This document shows, piece by piece, positions 1 to 10,372 of a DNA stretch of 64,000 nucleotides; positions within the stretch are counted from its first letter, which is position 1; each line of letters opens with the position of its first letter. Source of the stretch: Lachancea kluyveri NRRL Y-12651. Lineage: Eukaryota; Ascomycota; Saccharomycetes; Saccharomycetales; Saccharomycetaceae. The stretch spans positions 124,001 through 188,000 of the forward strand of contig CM000694.1 in NCBI GenBank assembly GCA_000149225.2, given 5' to 3'. The translations under genes were made by a program, and so were the position numbers. A model generated the notes under the pieces. That model had not been told where the DNA came from and did not search any database. It worked only from the letters and a program-made list of their open reading frames with translations.

Positions 1-831
1 AGATCACCAGCTTTACCACGTAGATTCATTGTTACCGAGGGGTTGTTCCATAATTCTGGTGACATCGCCCCCCTACCACAATTGGTACGCTTAAAATCCA
101 AGTACAAGTATCGTCTATTCATTGATGAAACATACTCACTCGGGGTATTAGGCTCTACGGGACGGGGTCTAACAGAGCATTTTAACATGAACAGAGATAA
201 AGTAGTCGATATCACTTTGGGGTCAATGGCCACCGCCTTAGGTTCTTCAGGTGCGTTTGTACTTGGTGACAACGTCATGTCCCACCATCAACGTATTGGT
301 TCAGCTGCCTACTGTTTTTCCGCATCCTTGCCCCCATATACCACCAGGGCCGTCTCCAAAGTCTTGGAACTAATGGATGAAGATTCGACTCAGGTGGCTC
401 AATTGCAATCTTTGTCTCGTACTTTGCATAACTTTTTCGCAAACGATGACGAGTTGAGAAAATTTATCGAAGTATTTTCTAGCGAGCATTCCAGCGTACT
501 TCATCTAAGATTGACACCCGAGTTTAGGAGATCTAAATTCAATTCTTCTGAGGAACAGATTTTTGACCGACTAAGATCTTTACAAAACAAGTGCGTCACA
601 GACAAATACATTGAGGAGTACGAAGAAGAAGAAGAATTCTTACAACTCATTGTAGATATCACACTACAACAGTCAAATGTTTTGATAACGAGAAATACCA
701 TTGCTATTAAACACGAGACACTGCCTATAACGCCTAGTCTAAAGATCTGCTGTAACGCTTCTATGTCTGAACAAGAATTACTCGATGCGTGTCATGCAGT
801 AAAACAAGCAACACTACAATGTTGTGCGTAA
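1..831 (+). CDS. LCB1: Serine palmitoyltransferase subunit 1, C-terminal part
   Basis: This is one subunit of the ER enzyme that condenses serine and palmitoyl-CoA, the committed step of sphingolipid synthesis. The reading frame is open from base 1, so the 5' part lies outside the window and 276 codons are visible. The visible part matches the second half of an alpha-oxoamine synthase: an FHNSGD segment, DETYSLGVLG, then GSMATALGS where the partner subunit Lcb2 carries its PLP-binding lysine (TKS-type motif). Absence of that lysine is normal for Lcb1, which is the non-PLP subunit. The end, with LITRNT and LPI.PSLKICCNA, matches S. cerevisiae LCB1 closely. The next gene, a YMR295C homologue on the same strand, is also its neighbour in S. 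cerevisiae. Identification is firm; only the N-terminus is unseen. Confidence 0.95.
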   Translation, partial: RSPALPRRFIVTEGLFHNSGDIAPLPQLVRLKSKYKYRLFIDETYSLGVLGSTGRGLTEHFNMNRDKVVDITLGSMATALGSSGAFVLGDNVMSHHQRIGSAAYCFSASLPPYTTRAVSKVLELMDEDSTQVAQLQSLSRTLHNFFANDDELRKFIEVFSSEHSSVLHLRLTPEFRRSKFNSSEEQIFDRLRSLQNKCVTDKYIEEYEEEEEFLQLIVDITLQQSNVLITRNTIAIKHETLPITPSLKICCNASMSEQELLDACHAVKQATLQCCA

Positions 832-1323
832 GCGAGCCACTTCAGAAAAAAACTAGTCTTTTGTGTAGAATAACTTACTAGCTACAAGAAAAAACTGCAA
901 AAAAAAAAAAAATGCACAAAAAATGGTTTCGCGATTGCATAACGTCACATATTTTGAGGGGAAGCGATTGTCTTGCCAAGACTGGATAGAAATTTCTTGG
1001 CAGACGGAGAGCGAAATGAAAAAAAAAATTGAACCACACAAGCAACGCAGAGGATGTAAATGATTTGTCGACTGGAGACAAATTCCAATAGCATGCACTC
1101 AATCAGAGGTCTCTGTTAGATAAAGCCTTACTTTAGCCGGCTACGGAATTTTCACTAGTCTGATTATTTTCGTCGATAGTTACTACGTGGCATCGCCATA
1201 GCCACTGTTCTGGCGCATGATGAAAAATGAGAAATGTCCGCTCTCTGTAAACAAGCCACCTTTGTTCTTTCGAACCACTACAACAAACGCAATACAACAA
1301 ACAAAAAAGGCAAAAAGAGCGCA
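832..1323. other. Intergenic region between LCB1 and the YMR295C homologue
   Basis: This 492-base stretch holds the LCB1 3' end and the promoter of the next gene. It contains short A-runs near 899-911 and 1020-1028. I see no RNA gene or conserved ORF; the short ORFs here are low-complexity or antisense. Confidence 0.6.
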
Positions 1324-1902
1324 ATGGGTATCTTCAGAAGAAGCAGCAACGACTCAAATGGTTCTAGTGGCCACCAACCAGAAGTCAAAATTACCAAAGA
1401 AGACCGTGATCATTTCAAAATTCGTACCGCATCAGTGCATGATCCAATTTTGGAAGCTGTCCAAGAGGCCCAACCTTTTGAACAAGCGGCAGATACGTTC
1501 CAGGATAACCAGAGGAAATCTTACTTTTCTAATGAAGACGGTACAGAAAACGGTGTTTTACGTGATGTGTTTGGACAGCCCATTCATCAGCCAGACATTT
1601 CGAACCCAACGAGAGCCAGAGATGAAAGGCCTTTAGATACTATTAGGGGTTTCGAGTACTCTATCAGCGGAGATCCTTCTTGGACTCAACAGTTAGAGAC
1701 TCAACAACTAGGTTTTAGAGTCAGACCGGACTTTCCCCAGTTTGGTAATGGTAACCCCTATGCAATGAATTCTGAGGCTGCACCACCGCCATCTTCTTCT
1801 CAATATTTGGAACAAGGTATTTATCAAGCTCCTGTGCCTAGCGAGGAGTCTGGGAAGAAAAAAAAGAAGAAAAGAGGGTTATTTGGCAGAAAGAAGGAAT
1901 GA
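1324..1902 (+). CDS. Homologue of S. cerevisiae YMR295C, function unknown
   Basis: This is a 192-residue protein of unknown biochemical role, matching S. cerevisiae YMR295C in its MGxFRRSS-type start, overall length and position after LCB1. The frame is open upstream to 1234, but the ATG at 1324 gives the family N-terminus and was chosen. Most of the protein looks hydrophilic and disordered, with a conserved-looking centre (VLRDVFGQPI, RPLDTIRGFEYSI). It ends in a strongly basic tail with six consecutive lysines followed by RGLFGRKKE. Both ends combine basic and hydrophobic residues (GIFRR at the start, GLFGRKK at the end). That could favour binding to acidic membranes, but this is inference. 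Position 6 is Arg, so the classical N-myristoylation pattern is not met. Confidence 0.85.
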   Translation: MGIFRRSSNDSNGSSGHQPEVKITKEDRDHFKIRTASVHDPILEAVQEAQPFEQAADTFQDNQRKSYFSNEDGTENGVLRDVFGQPIHQPDISNPTRARDERPLDTIRGFEYSISGDPSWTQQLETQQLGFRVRPDFPQFGNGNPYAMNSEAAPPPSSSQYLEQGIYQAPVPSEESGKKKKKKRGLFGRKKE

Positions 1903-2353
1903 CCTGGTTAAGCAACTCTAGTAAGTAGTTCTACAATGAGAAGCGAGTGGCTAGGTATAAAAGAATGAAGAGAACTGGTGGCAAGGGACCATCGCTAAAC
2001 AAAGACATAAAGACCTTTTTTCCTTTTCTAACTCCTCACAGCTCTGTTTAATTTGCTAGAATGAATATATACATGTTTTAAAAATATATATGAATACCCT
2101 TTGATAATGTTCGCTGCAAAGAATCTGTACAGCTATTTAAATAAAAGAGGAAGGGAAGAATGTTACAAGGAGTGCTATAAAATACAAATTATGTCTTTTG
2201 AACTTTTATATTTTTTGGAGGTTTTGCCCCGTTGCCCGTAATTATTACGGGATCCTGGAGAATGAAATTTTTCTGAAACCTACCTTATTTTGTCCTTTTC
2301 GAGGTTGCTTAACTAAACTCCTTTTCTCCACTAGAATGCGTATGAAGGGATAC

Positions 2354-2365
2354 TGAAAATTTTTC
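2354..2365 (+). promoter_or_regulatory. RRPE-type element upstream of EFG1
   Basis: TGAAAATTTTTC matches the ribosomal RNA processing element (TGAAAAWTTTT), about 110 bases before the EFG1 ATG. It pairs with the PAC site at 2415. In S. cerevisiae the RRPE/PAC pair marks ribosome-biogenesis genes (Stb3 and Dot6/Tod6). The motif is seen; its function here is inferred. Confidence 0.6.
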
Positions 2366-2414
2366 GTTTGGGAAAAAAAAGAAAACAAAAATAAAGAAAC
2401 TGGTGCGGTGCGAT

Positions 2415-2422
2415 GCGATGAG
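2415..2422 (+). promoter_or_regulatory. PAC element upstream of EFG1
   Basis: GCGATGAG, the core of the Polymerase A and C motif, lies about 50 bases before the EFG1 ATG. It is preceded by an overlapping GCGATGC. Together with the upstream RRPE this fits a rRNA-processing gene. Confidence 0.6.
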
Positions 2423-2463
2423 CTCTAAAAAGTGTTACGAACTTGACAGGAGTACGTTGAAAA

Positions 2464-3162
2464 ATGGAATCTAAGCGTACTAGAAGGAACAACCAAAGAT
2501 TTAGCACTTCTTTGGAGATTGCATCGGTGATAGGATCTGGTGCAAACAAAATCAAGCGTAAAATTAGAGATATCGAAAGATTATTGGCCAAAAAAAGAGA
2601 TGCGCTACCAGATACTGTGATACTTGAGAAAGAAAGAACTTTAGAAGCCTTGAAATTTGAATTAAAAACTTCGGAGCTTAAGCAAAAGGCCAAGAAGAAT
2701 GCTAGGAAATATCACATGGTTAGATTTTTCGAAAGAAAGAAGGCTCTAAGAAGATATAAACAAGCTTTGAAACAATCAAAACTCGCTTCTGATGACGAAA
2801 AAGTACAAGAATCACTACTGCAACGCAAAATTGACCTATGTTACGTTGTAAACTTTCCCAAAACTGAGAAATACATTGCTTTATATCCATCAACAACCCA
2901 GGATGGTGTTTCGCAGACCGCAAAGAAGGGTCTACAAAAAACCGACATAAGAAGAAAAGCATTTCGTGAGGTTGTCAGTAAGCAGTTATTGGAAGGTAGT
3001 CTACCTGTCTCCTTGGATAATATTTTACAGGGAAAGAAGTTGAACAAGGAAGGTACAGGCGTTGCTTTGGACGATGAAGAATCGGAAGCTGATGATGACC
3101 TAGGTGCCAACGTTAGAGAGGGGAAAGAAGGAGAAGAAGATGAAGATGAGTTTTTCGAATAA
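2464..3162 (+). CDS. EFG1: Efg1, rRNA processing factor
   Basis: This nucleolar protein is needed for early 18S rRNA maturation. It has 232 residues, against 233 in S. cerevisiae. The diagnostic block is present in order: NKIKRKIRDIERLL near residue 30, EKERTLEALKFEL near 60, KYHMVRFFERKKALR near 80, and NFPKTEKYIALYP near 135. Most of the first 130 residues look like basic coiled coil. The last 25 residues are acidic and end EDEFFE, as in S. cerevisiae. RRPE and PAC sites lie just upstream. The gene converges on SLH1, 72 bases away, and the same EFG1/SLH1 pair is adjacent in S. cerevisiae (YGR271C-A/YGR271W). Confidence 0.93.
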   Translation: MESKRTRRNNQRFSTSLEIASVIGSGANKIKRKIRDIERLLAKKRDALPDTVILEKERTLEALKFELKTSELKQKAKKNARKYHMVRFFERKKALRRYKQALKQSKLASDDEKVQESLLQRKIDLCYVVNFPKTEKYIALYPSTTQDGVSQTAKKGLQKTDIRRKAFREVVSKQLLEGSLPVSLDNILQGKKLNKEGTGVALDDEESEADDDLGANVREGKEGEEDEDEFFE

Positions 3163-3234
3163 AACAGAAAAAGACATCTATATGTAAAATAGTGAAAGTT
3201 ATTACATGTTTAATTATAGATTTCCTGTAATACC

Positions 3235-6200
3235 TTAAATTAACTTTTGTTTAAGTTCGTATCTTAGATCCATCGCATCGTTGATTACTGTAAAGCTTAG
3301 TTCATTGCCTTGTAGTTCTTCTGGAATGATAAAATCGCACTTGAGTTGTACCTCTTTACCCTGTTGTCTTGGCTGACATCTTTTGATCATCAACAATTCT
3401 TCATTCTGATATCCAATAACAAACCACAGTTCTTTTTGTAGTTTTGGAAACTTGTCACACCAGACAGAAAACTCTCTATTGGATTTGTTGTTGGAGTGCC
3501 TTGCTGTCAATACTATCTCACCAGGTGAGTTCTGTGGTTTAAATTCCAAATTATCAAGAACCGGCAATCTCATAGCGACATCGATAAATTTTCTCTGCAT
3601 GTTATTGGGTACGTTAAGCTTGCGTGCGATCGACTCCAACTTCTTTTGGTTCATCCTACCGATATTATCAAGGGTCAAACCATCTTTATTTTCTGAAGTA
3701 AAGCCTTGCTCACTAAACTCCGCATCTACAATTCTTTGCAAGTTCACAGCTGGAAGTGTGGTAACGGGATCATCTTCATACCAACAACCTTGCTTGACGC
3801 ATTGCATGACCTTTATCATAGTTAGTACAGTAGAGTAGTAACCTAGTTCGCTAGCAATATCAATATACGCCTGTAGAATACGCAAAGCCTGGTCTAAGAT
3901 AGATACAGTATCTTGGTGATAATCAGCGATTGGCAAATTAACGCGACTCAGATATGCTTGCAGCAACAGAAACGTTTTGATATGCGGATCCCACATCGGT
4001 AGTTCCTGCTCACCGGTGAACGTACTTTCCACTGAATATCGGGACTGGGCAGACATTTCAACGTTCATAATAACCTCACCATTTCTCACTGGTAACTCAT
4101 TATATTCGATGGCCAAAGATAACCACTTTAAAACATCCTGGAATGTAGCTTTTGCATGAATTTGTTTCAATAACTGACGGATGGTTTTATGAGAGATGTA
4201 ATAGTAAGACGAGATACTCAAAAATGGAGTAGCCTTAATTTCGCCACCATGAACGAGAACACACTGCGATTCTACCAGATTTTCTAGGGTAGAGTCAATC
4301 AATTCACTCAAATGCTTGTTTATACCAGCAGCAGAAGTATCTTCCATAATCCCATAAAACGTAGGGTTATGATGAGCTCTTCGAAACAAAAATGTCCAGT
4401 TTAAAAAATCCATGGCATCTTGTTTGTTAGTGATCGTTCCAGAAGCAATTTCAGCACCCATATGGTCATCTAAAACCTTGTGTAAAGAAGATTCGACTGG
4501 AAAACCAACGTTCAAGAAATGCTTATAAAACATTTTTTTTGACTCCTTGGTATAAACAATGGCTGTACCAGATGTGTCAAAGGCAGGCCTACCTGCTCTC
4601 CCCATCATCTGAAGAATATCGGTTAAATCCATATCTCTGTAAGCCTCAATCTTAGCATCATAAAATTGTGTACCTTTTATAACTACCAAATGTGCCGGTA
4701 AATTGACACCCCATGCTAAAGTAGATGTGGCCACTAGAATTTGAATTTTATTTCTTTGAAACAAATTGTGGGAAATAGCGCGGTCTTTTTCTACAAGACC
4801 AGCGTGGTGTAACCCAATACCAAACTGCAAAGATAGCTTCAAAGTGTCATCAGAAACTTGTGACAAATAGTATTGCAGTTCCTCTTCATCCTCAATGTTT
4901 TGAAACCTACGAGGGTTATCCTCCATACCACATAGGTGAATTAAGTCTAGTGCGGTTAATCTAGTTTGACGACGGGATGCAACAAATATCAACACTGGTT
5001 TGCTTGGTGAATGTTGTTTAATAGCCATAAATGCTGGTTTGTTCATAGTCTTCATCAAAGGACAAAATGCCAAATTGTCTGGAAATCCGTCGATGTACAT
5101 TTTCAAGGGGACCGGACGAACGCTCGAAGGAAAGTTGTACAAGCCATTGTTTTTAACACCCAGCCAGCCTGCCATATCGTATGCATTAGAGACTGCAGTT
5201 GACATACCCAGCAACCTAACTGGTTTTTTAGTTTGTGAAGAAATGTAGTTCATACGGCTTACAATCATTTCCAGGATTGGACCACGATCACTAGCCAACA
5301 AATGGATTTCGTCCATAATAACCAAGGAAACATCCTGCACAAATTTACGGGTTTGCCAGTTACGTGAAATACCATCAAACTTTTCTGGAGTAGTGATAAC
5401 TATCGTAGCATCCTTCACATCTTTTGGATCCGGTATAGAATCACCGGTCAATTCTACAACTTTATCGCCAGTAACTGGTGTAATTTTTTTCCTCCAGTCA
5501 TCAACCCTCTCACGTACCAAAGCTTTCATTGGTGCAATGTAGACAACCTTACTCCCTGGAAAATCTCTGAAGGCATGCCACATAGCCAACTCGGCAACGA
5601 CAGTCTTACCTGAACCAGTGGGAGAGCCCACAAAAACACTATCGTTTGTATTATACAACGTGTGAAAGGTCATTGTTTGCATTGGATTGAAATACTTGAA
5701 TGGATAAATTGATTCTATCAATTCATTCTTTAGTGCAGAAGTTGGTAAGGGTCTTAGCCTTTGAAGCTTAGTTTGTAAAGTCTCGTTATGAGGTCTAATT
5801 AAATGTTGGAAGGATATTGCATGTGTAGACTCACTACCAAGCCAGGTATCAGAAACGACTCTGACGACCACTTGTGGAGGCAACGGATCAGATAAGGGAA
5901 TCATGAAATCCATTTCATGCGGGTTTTTCAGCTGTCTCTTATTTAAAATAAACTTCTCAAAGTGCAAGATTTTGGATTTATCAGATTCTTCGACAAAAAC
6001 CCAGAAAAATTGGGCATCCCCATGAACTCTAAAGTCCCATTGAAAATCAGGTTCAAGTGTAACATGTATTCTCATGACATTGGTAGTGATAGGGAAAACA
6101 TCAGCAGAAACCTCAATTCTTGGAAAACGACTTAAAATGCTGTATAGCTTACTGCCCATTTTTTTATTATGGACTAAATCACCAAGTTCAGATGGTTCCA

Positions 6201-9099
6201 TATCAAGTAAATGATCCATAGAGGGATTCTTTTCGCGTACTATACGAATAATTGTATCCGGCAAATCAAATTGACATAATGGGTGGTCAAATGCCCAAAG
6301 CCTTTTTTCAATGGATTTACAAATATCTAAAAGAACTTTGGAAAATAAGCCCCATCTTCTGTTAACACCAATTAAAAACAAAGCTCTGCAAATTCTTACC
6401 GAGTTTTGAGCGACGTAGTTCGAATCAGAAGCCAATGCTGAGTCAGAAATTCGGACCTGGGATATAAATGTTTGCAGAAGAATGTTCGTTTTACCCTGAG
6501 GTGTTTCAACCTCGCCACCAATCTGGCACTGAACAGCATTATCCAAAAGTTTAGATAGCTCAGTAGCCTCTTCCTCCCTAAACTTGATAGAATCAAATTC
6601 GCTGCTCATACTGATCATGGATAGGACATCAGCCTCAGTAGCTCTTGGGTTGCACATTTGGTTAAAAATTTCCACAGATTCGTTTAATAAGTAGAAGTCT
6701 GATGATATTCTACCGAGATCTTTTGGAGTAAAATGCATGGACACCTCATCGAAGACAATCATTTGTAAAGCATGTAACCTTCTCGCAGAAGTCACAATCA
6801 TTTTTCTCCGTCTCTCATTTAATTGAGGATCACCATTTATTTCTTCCCAGTTGATACCATATGCAAATGGATTTTGTTTCATTCTGACAAAAAGATATGT
6901 GTAACCCAACCATTGAATGCCTTCCTCGACGTTCGTAACCGTGCCCAAAGAAATCTCGGCGTTTAGATTATCAATCAGTTTGGAGCCTAACTTAGACTCA
7001 ATTGCGTGTTGCTCAGTTATCAAAGACACATAATGGTCTAAACGGTCGCTACTGGTACACAATATTCCGATACCACGCTCTGTTCCAAAACCTGGTCTAC
7101 CAGCACGACCAAAGATCTGGATAACATCTGAGATCCCCAAATCGGTAAATCCACCTTTCTTTGAATCGTACACTTGAGTACCCTTAATTATCACTGTATC
7201 TGCTGGCAAATTAACACCCCACGCTAGGGTAGCAGTACAGATCAAAACGTTAATGGCACCCTCCTTAAACATCTTTTCGGTTATGTTACGATCGGAACGA
7301 GACATACCAGCATGGTGAGTACCAAAACCACATTGAAACAGCTCTTTCAGATCTTTATCCCTATTTTTTGACATTTCTCTAGAATACTTTGCGAAAGATG
7401 GATCAGAGCTTAAAAATAAACTAGCTTCTTGATTGTCTCTAGACATTGAAATGTAAGTCCTTGCAGTTTTTACTGTTTCCTTACGAGAATGAACAAATAC
7501 CATGACTTTTTGGCCCTTTTGAATCAGGTCTACCAGTTTCTCGTAAGATACACGGTCGATATTCTCTCTAGCCTGTTTACTGCCAGCTTTTCCTCTGCAC
7601 CCCAAAAGTTGTTGCTCTAATGGTTTAGGACGGAAGGATTGGTCAAAATAAAACATACCAACTTGCCTATTAACTCCCAGGAAATCGGCAACATCTACAA
7701 AATTCGGTAAGGTAGCAGACAACCCTAGAATTCTGATCATGGATTGTGAACTTTCAACTTGTCTCAAAGTACGTGCCACTAAAGTTTCAATAACTGAGCC
7801 TCTATCTTCATGTAACAAGTGAACTTCATCGATGATAAGCAGTCTGACCTTTGAGACTAGGTCATTATCACCATTGGCCTTACGAGTAACGACATCCCAT
7901 TTTTCTGGGGTCGTCACAATAACCTGAGTTTCCATTATTTCAGATTTTTTAAGTTGCATGTCACCAGTCAACTCACGGACTTTAACCTTAAACACCTCTA
8001 ACTTTTCAGTGAATTTCTCCACGATTTCAGCAGCTAAGGCCTTCAACGGTGCTACGTATACAACCTTGAAGTCGTCGTACTGAATGTCAATTTGCCCGTC
8101 TTCATCAATTTGAGAAAACTGTTTGATGGCATTTAAGATTGTAAGTAGCGCAATGTCAGTTTTACCCGCACCAGTAGGTGCACAAATTAACATGTTCTCA
8201 TTAGTAGTGTATGCTATTGGATAGACCAATGACTGGATTCGATTTAAGTAATCATAGGAAAAAACCGATTTACAATAAATGTCAAGATCGGTGACTTTTA
8301 TCAAATTCTTGGGCGAAATGTATTGATTATTGGATTCAGGGCAGGGAATTATAATTTCTTCATGCGTGTGTAAAGATTGCCTAGTAGTTCCTATGGGTAA
8401 AGTAAACTTTTGTCCGGAAAATGACAAAGAAAAGTTATTACCAGCCTCAAATTTCCTAAAAACGTGAGGGTATTTCACTTGCTTTTGATCATAAGTCAGT
8501 TCCTGATTTTTTGCATTATCACGATTTTGTAGAACCTGGTTTCTAATGTCTTCTTCTGTTAATAAACTACTTGAAGGGCCAACATCTATTTCCCCGTGAA
8601 GAAGTATGTCTTTAGGTAGCTTCAACAAGGAATCGCGGTTTTGAACGAGCATCGAAATCAGTTCAATATTTTCGGCGCCCAAGTAGTCAAACAACTCTTG
8701 TTGTAATTGATGCTTTTTGGAACAGGTTTCAAGGGTGGAAACGATGGGTTGCATGAACATGTCTATACGCATATCAGACTTTTTACTTTTTTTAATGAGT
8801 TTGGATATCTCTTTATAGACTGTTGGAGTTTTCTCAGACCTGCTCAATTCAATAACTTTTTCCAATTTTTCAAAAGAAAGGTCCTTGAATTCATCAAATA
8901 TATTATCCCATTCATTGAGATCCTGAGATAAAATGGTAAGCTTACCCTTGGACTGGATACGCTGGTCCTCAATTTCATCGTCAAATACTGGTGTTTCCAT
9001 ATCCTTGGAGGATAGTTCAAACTCTTGGGCAGTTGCAACCATGCATTCCATGGCTTGCATATAAGATCCCACTGAATGGACAGAATATGAAGTGCTCAT
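3235..9099 (-). CDS. SLH1: Slh1, Ski2-like tandem RNA helicase
   Basis: This is a cytoplasmic ATP-dependent RNA helicase, the yeast ASCC3 homologue. It acts in the RQT complex to split collided ribosomes during ribosome quality control. It has 1954 residues (S. cerevisiae about 1967). Two full helicase cassettes are visible. The first has Walker A APTGAGKT near residue 305, DEVH near 421 and QIFGRAGRPGF. The second has GSPTGSGKT near 1157, DEIH near 1262 and QMMGRAGRPAF. Each is followed by a Sec63-type domain, the last running to the C-terminus. Both cassettes keep intact ATPase motifs. The close relative Brr2 is excluded by the shorter N-terminal region and by the synteny with EFG1 and YTA7. 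JNM1 lies upstream on the same strand. Confidence 0.95.
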   Translation of the reverse strand: MSTSYSVHSVGSYMQAMECMVATAQEFELSSKDMETPVFDDEIEDQRIQSKGKLTILSQDLNEWDNIFDEFKDLSFEKLEKVIELSRSEKTPTVYKEISKLIKKSKKSDMRIDMFMQPIVSTLETCSKKHQLQQELFDYLGAENIELISMLVQNRDSLLKLPKDILLHGEIDVGPSSSLLTEEDIRNQVLQNRDNAKNQELTYDQKQVKYPHVFRKFEAGNNFSLSFSGQKFTLPIGTTRQSLHTHEEIIIPCPESNNQYISPKNLIKVTDLDIYCKSVFSYDYLNRIQSLVYPIAYTTNENMLICAPTGAGKTDIALLTILNAIKQFSQIDEDGQIDIQYDDFKVVYVAPLKALAAEIVEKFTEKLEVFKVKVRELTGDMQLKKSEIMETQVIVTTPEKWDVVTRKANGDNDLVSKVRLLIIDEVHLLHEDRGSVIETLVARTLRQVESSQSMIRILGLSATLPNFVDVADFLGVNRQVGMFYFDQSFRPKPLEQQLLGCRGKAGSKQARENIDRVSYEKLVDLIQKGQKVMVFVHSRKETVKTARTYISMSRDNQEASLFLSSDPSFAKYSREMSKNRDKDLKELFQCGFGTHHAGMSRSDRNITEKMFKEGAINVLICTATLAWGVNLPADTVIIKGTQVYDSKKGGFTDLGISDVIQIFGRAGRPGFGTERGIGILCTSSDRLDHYVSLITEQHAIESKLGSKLIDNLNAEISLGTVTNVEEGIQWLGYTYLFVRMKQNPFAYGINWEEINGDPQLNERRRKMIVTSARRLHALQMIVFDEVSMHFTPKDLGRISSDFYLLNESVEIFNQMCNPRATEADVLSMISMSSEFDSIKFREEEATELSKLLDNAVQCQIGGEVETPQGKTNILLQTFISQVRISDSALASDSNYVAQNSVRICRALFLIGVNRRWGLFSKVLLDICKSIEKRLWAFDHPLCQFDLPDTIIRIVREKNPSMDHLLDMEPSELGDLVHNKKMGSKLYSILSRFPRIEVSADVFPITTNVMRIHVTLEPDFQWDFRVHGDAQFFWVFVEESDKSKILHFEKFILNKRQLKNPHEMDFMIPLSDPLPPQVVVRVVSDTWLGSESTHAISFQHLIRPHNETLQTKLQRLRPLPTSALKNELIESIYPFKYFNPMQTMTFHTLYNTNDSVFVGSPTGSGKTVVAELAMWHAFRDFPGSKVVYIAPMKALVRERVDDWRKKITPVTGDKVVELTGDSIPDPKDVKDATIVITTPEKFDGISRNWQTRKFVQDVSLVIMDEIHLLASDRGPILEMIVSRMNYISSQTKKPVRLLGMSTAVSNAYDMAGWLGVKNNGLYNFPSSVRPVPLKMYIDGFPDNLAFCPLMKTMNKPAFMAIKQHSPSKPVLIFVASRRQTRLTALDLIHLCGMEDNPRRFQNIEDEEELQYYLSQVSDDTLKLSLQFGIGLHHAGLVEKDRAISHNLFQRNKIQILVATSTLAWGVNLPAHLVVIKGTQFYDAKIEAYRDMDLTDILQMMGRAGRPAFDTSGTAIVYTKESKKMFYKHFLNVGFPVESSLHKVLDDHMGAEIASGTITNKQDAMDFLNWTFLFRRAHHNPTFYGIMEDTSAAGINKHLSELIDSTLENLVESQCVLVHGGEIKATPFLSISSYYYISHKTIRQLLKQIHAKATFQDVLKWLSLAIEYNELPVRNGEVIMNVEMSAQSRYSVESTFTGEQELPMWDPHIKTFLLLQAYLSRVNLPIADYHQDTVSILDQALRILQAYIDIASELGYYSTVLTMIKVMQCVKQGCWYEDDPVTTLPAVNLQRIVDAEFSEQGFTSENKDGLTLDNIGRMNQKKLESIARKLNVPNNMQRKFIDVAMRLPVLDNLEFKPQNSPGEIVLTARHSNNKSNREFSVWCDKFPKLQKELWFVIGYQNEELLMIKRCQPRQQGKEVQLKCDFIIPEELQGNELSFTVINDAMDLRYELKQKLI

Positions 9100-9274
9100 C
9101 TCTATTAATTCTTCTTGCTAGATGGTGAACATTTAGGTTATAAGTAAAGTTTGAAACTTATGACAAAATTCACTTTCAACCACATTTGTTCGTGGAAGGT
9201 GACACACTCGATAGTCATCTAACGTCAATAAAAAGTGCTACGAAAGTTAGCTATTTGGTTGTTCTCAGGGATAA

Positions 9275-10372
9275 TTATTCCAACCTTGCCAGTTTTTCAT
9301 CGATATTTTTAACCCATTTGTGTACTTCATTCTTGTTTTTTTCAAATTTTTCTTCGTGTTCCTGCAATTTGAGCTCAACCTCTTGCAGTAATTGTTTCCA
9401 CTTGCTTGCTGAATCTTGTAGATTAGTTATACTTTCATCAATACCCTGAGTGACTTTGATCCCATCGCCAACTTCTAAGTGTATACTGTTCATAGTTTTT
9501 AGCCTAGTAACTACATGTGGCAGCACATTGGTATATTTTTTTAATACTCCATATGAGTTGTAGATTTCTTCTATTTTTGACTGAACGGTTTTCATTTCTG
9601 AAGATACCTTTTTCTGTAATTCTACATCTTTGTTAATCCTGCGACCAATTATTGAGTTTTCATAATTTTCATTCACTTCTTTTAACCTTTTTTCGAACTC
9701 TGGCAAAATTTCTTTGCTGTTTTTTAACAGATTAAGTTGTCGGTATAGGTCGTTTATCATAGACGTTGCAGATTTTTGAATATGTTCGTTTGTATTAGCT
9801 CCAAGATATCTTTCTAGATGTGATACTCTTTGCTCAAGTTCTATGAATTTTCCAGTTGGCCCATAGTCAAGGTCAATGTTAGGTAAATTCACTATTTCGT
9901 CATCCTTTTGGGCATTTAAAGCGTATCTAATCTTCCCGAGCTCCGACTTCCTTCTTTCGCTCATTTTTGCATGCAGTTCAATTAGTTGCTGAACATCAGA
10001 TTCTACTGTTTCATTTTTGGGGTCTATGGTCTTTATTTCTTCCAACTCCTTCCTAATACGCGCAAGCCGTTGTGGTAGTGATTCACACACTACACGCCCC
10101 TTATAACAAGCCATGTCATACCTGTCTACCCTACCGGAAAAATCTGAATTTTTGTTTTCAAGTATTGTAGTTTCAAAAACAGCCCTGCTATCATTGTAGT
10201 CAGTTAATTCGGAAACGTCAACAGCCTCGTCTCTATCCCTATGGGTATCTTTATGTATCTCGTCGATTTCAACATCGCTTGTCTCAAACACATCTTTATC
10301 TTCTACAGCTGGTGACAAGAAATCACGAGTCAAGGCATCTTCTTGAGTTAAGTCTATAACTGTCGATTCCAT
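9275..10372 (-). CDS. JNM1: Jnm1, dynactin p50 (dynamitin) subunit
   Basis: This is a dynactin subunit that works with dynein to move the nucleus and spindle into the bud neck. The ORF is open upstream to 10546, but the ATG at 10372 was chosen. It gives an N-terminus (MESTVIDLTQ) like the S. cerevisiae start (MNVIDLSDP) and avoids overlap with HER2. The result is 365 residues, against 373 in S. cerevisiae. The first 100 residues are acidic; the rest is predicted coiled coil. Conserved blocks include RLARIRKELEE, NLPNIDLD near residue 165, and a C-terminal heptad-rich region. Sequence similarity is modest, as usual for this family, but position beside HER2 matches YMR294W/YMR293C. It shares a 131-base divergent promoter with HER2. 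Confidence 0.85.
   Translation of the reverse strand: MESTVIDLTQEDALTRDFLSPAVEDKDVFETSDVEIDEIHKDTHRDRDEAVDVSELTDYNDSRAVFETTILENKNSDFSGRVDRYDMACYKGRVVCESLPQRLARIRKELEEIKTIDPKNETVESDVQQLIELHAKMSERRKSELGKIRYALNAQKDDEIVNLPNIDLDYGPTGKFIELEQRVSHLERYLGANTNEHIQKSATSMINDLYRQLNLLKNSKEILPEFEKRLKEVNENYENSIIGRRINKDVELQKKVSSEMKTVQSKIEEIYNSYGVLKKYTNVLPHVVTRLKTMNSIHLEVGDGIKVTQGIDESITNLQDSASKWKQLLQEVELKLQEHEEKFEKNKNEVHKWVKNIDEKLARLE

Larger units (their letters stand above)
1903..2463. other. Intergenic region upstream of EFG1
   Basis: This 561-base stretch is AT-rich and holds the YMR295C 3' end and the EFG1 promoter, with RRPE and PAC sites listed separately. An 11-base match to the S. cerevisiae ARS consensus (TTTTATATTTT) lies at 2214-2224, which chance could explain. 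No gene is seen. Confidence 0.5.

Noticed and set aside
2214-2224. Match to the S. cerevisiae ARS consensus (also at 57218-57228)
   Set aside because: Eleven-base AT matches are frequent by chance and the origin motif of this species may differ.
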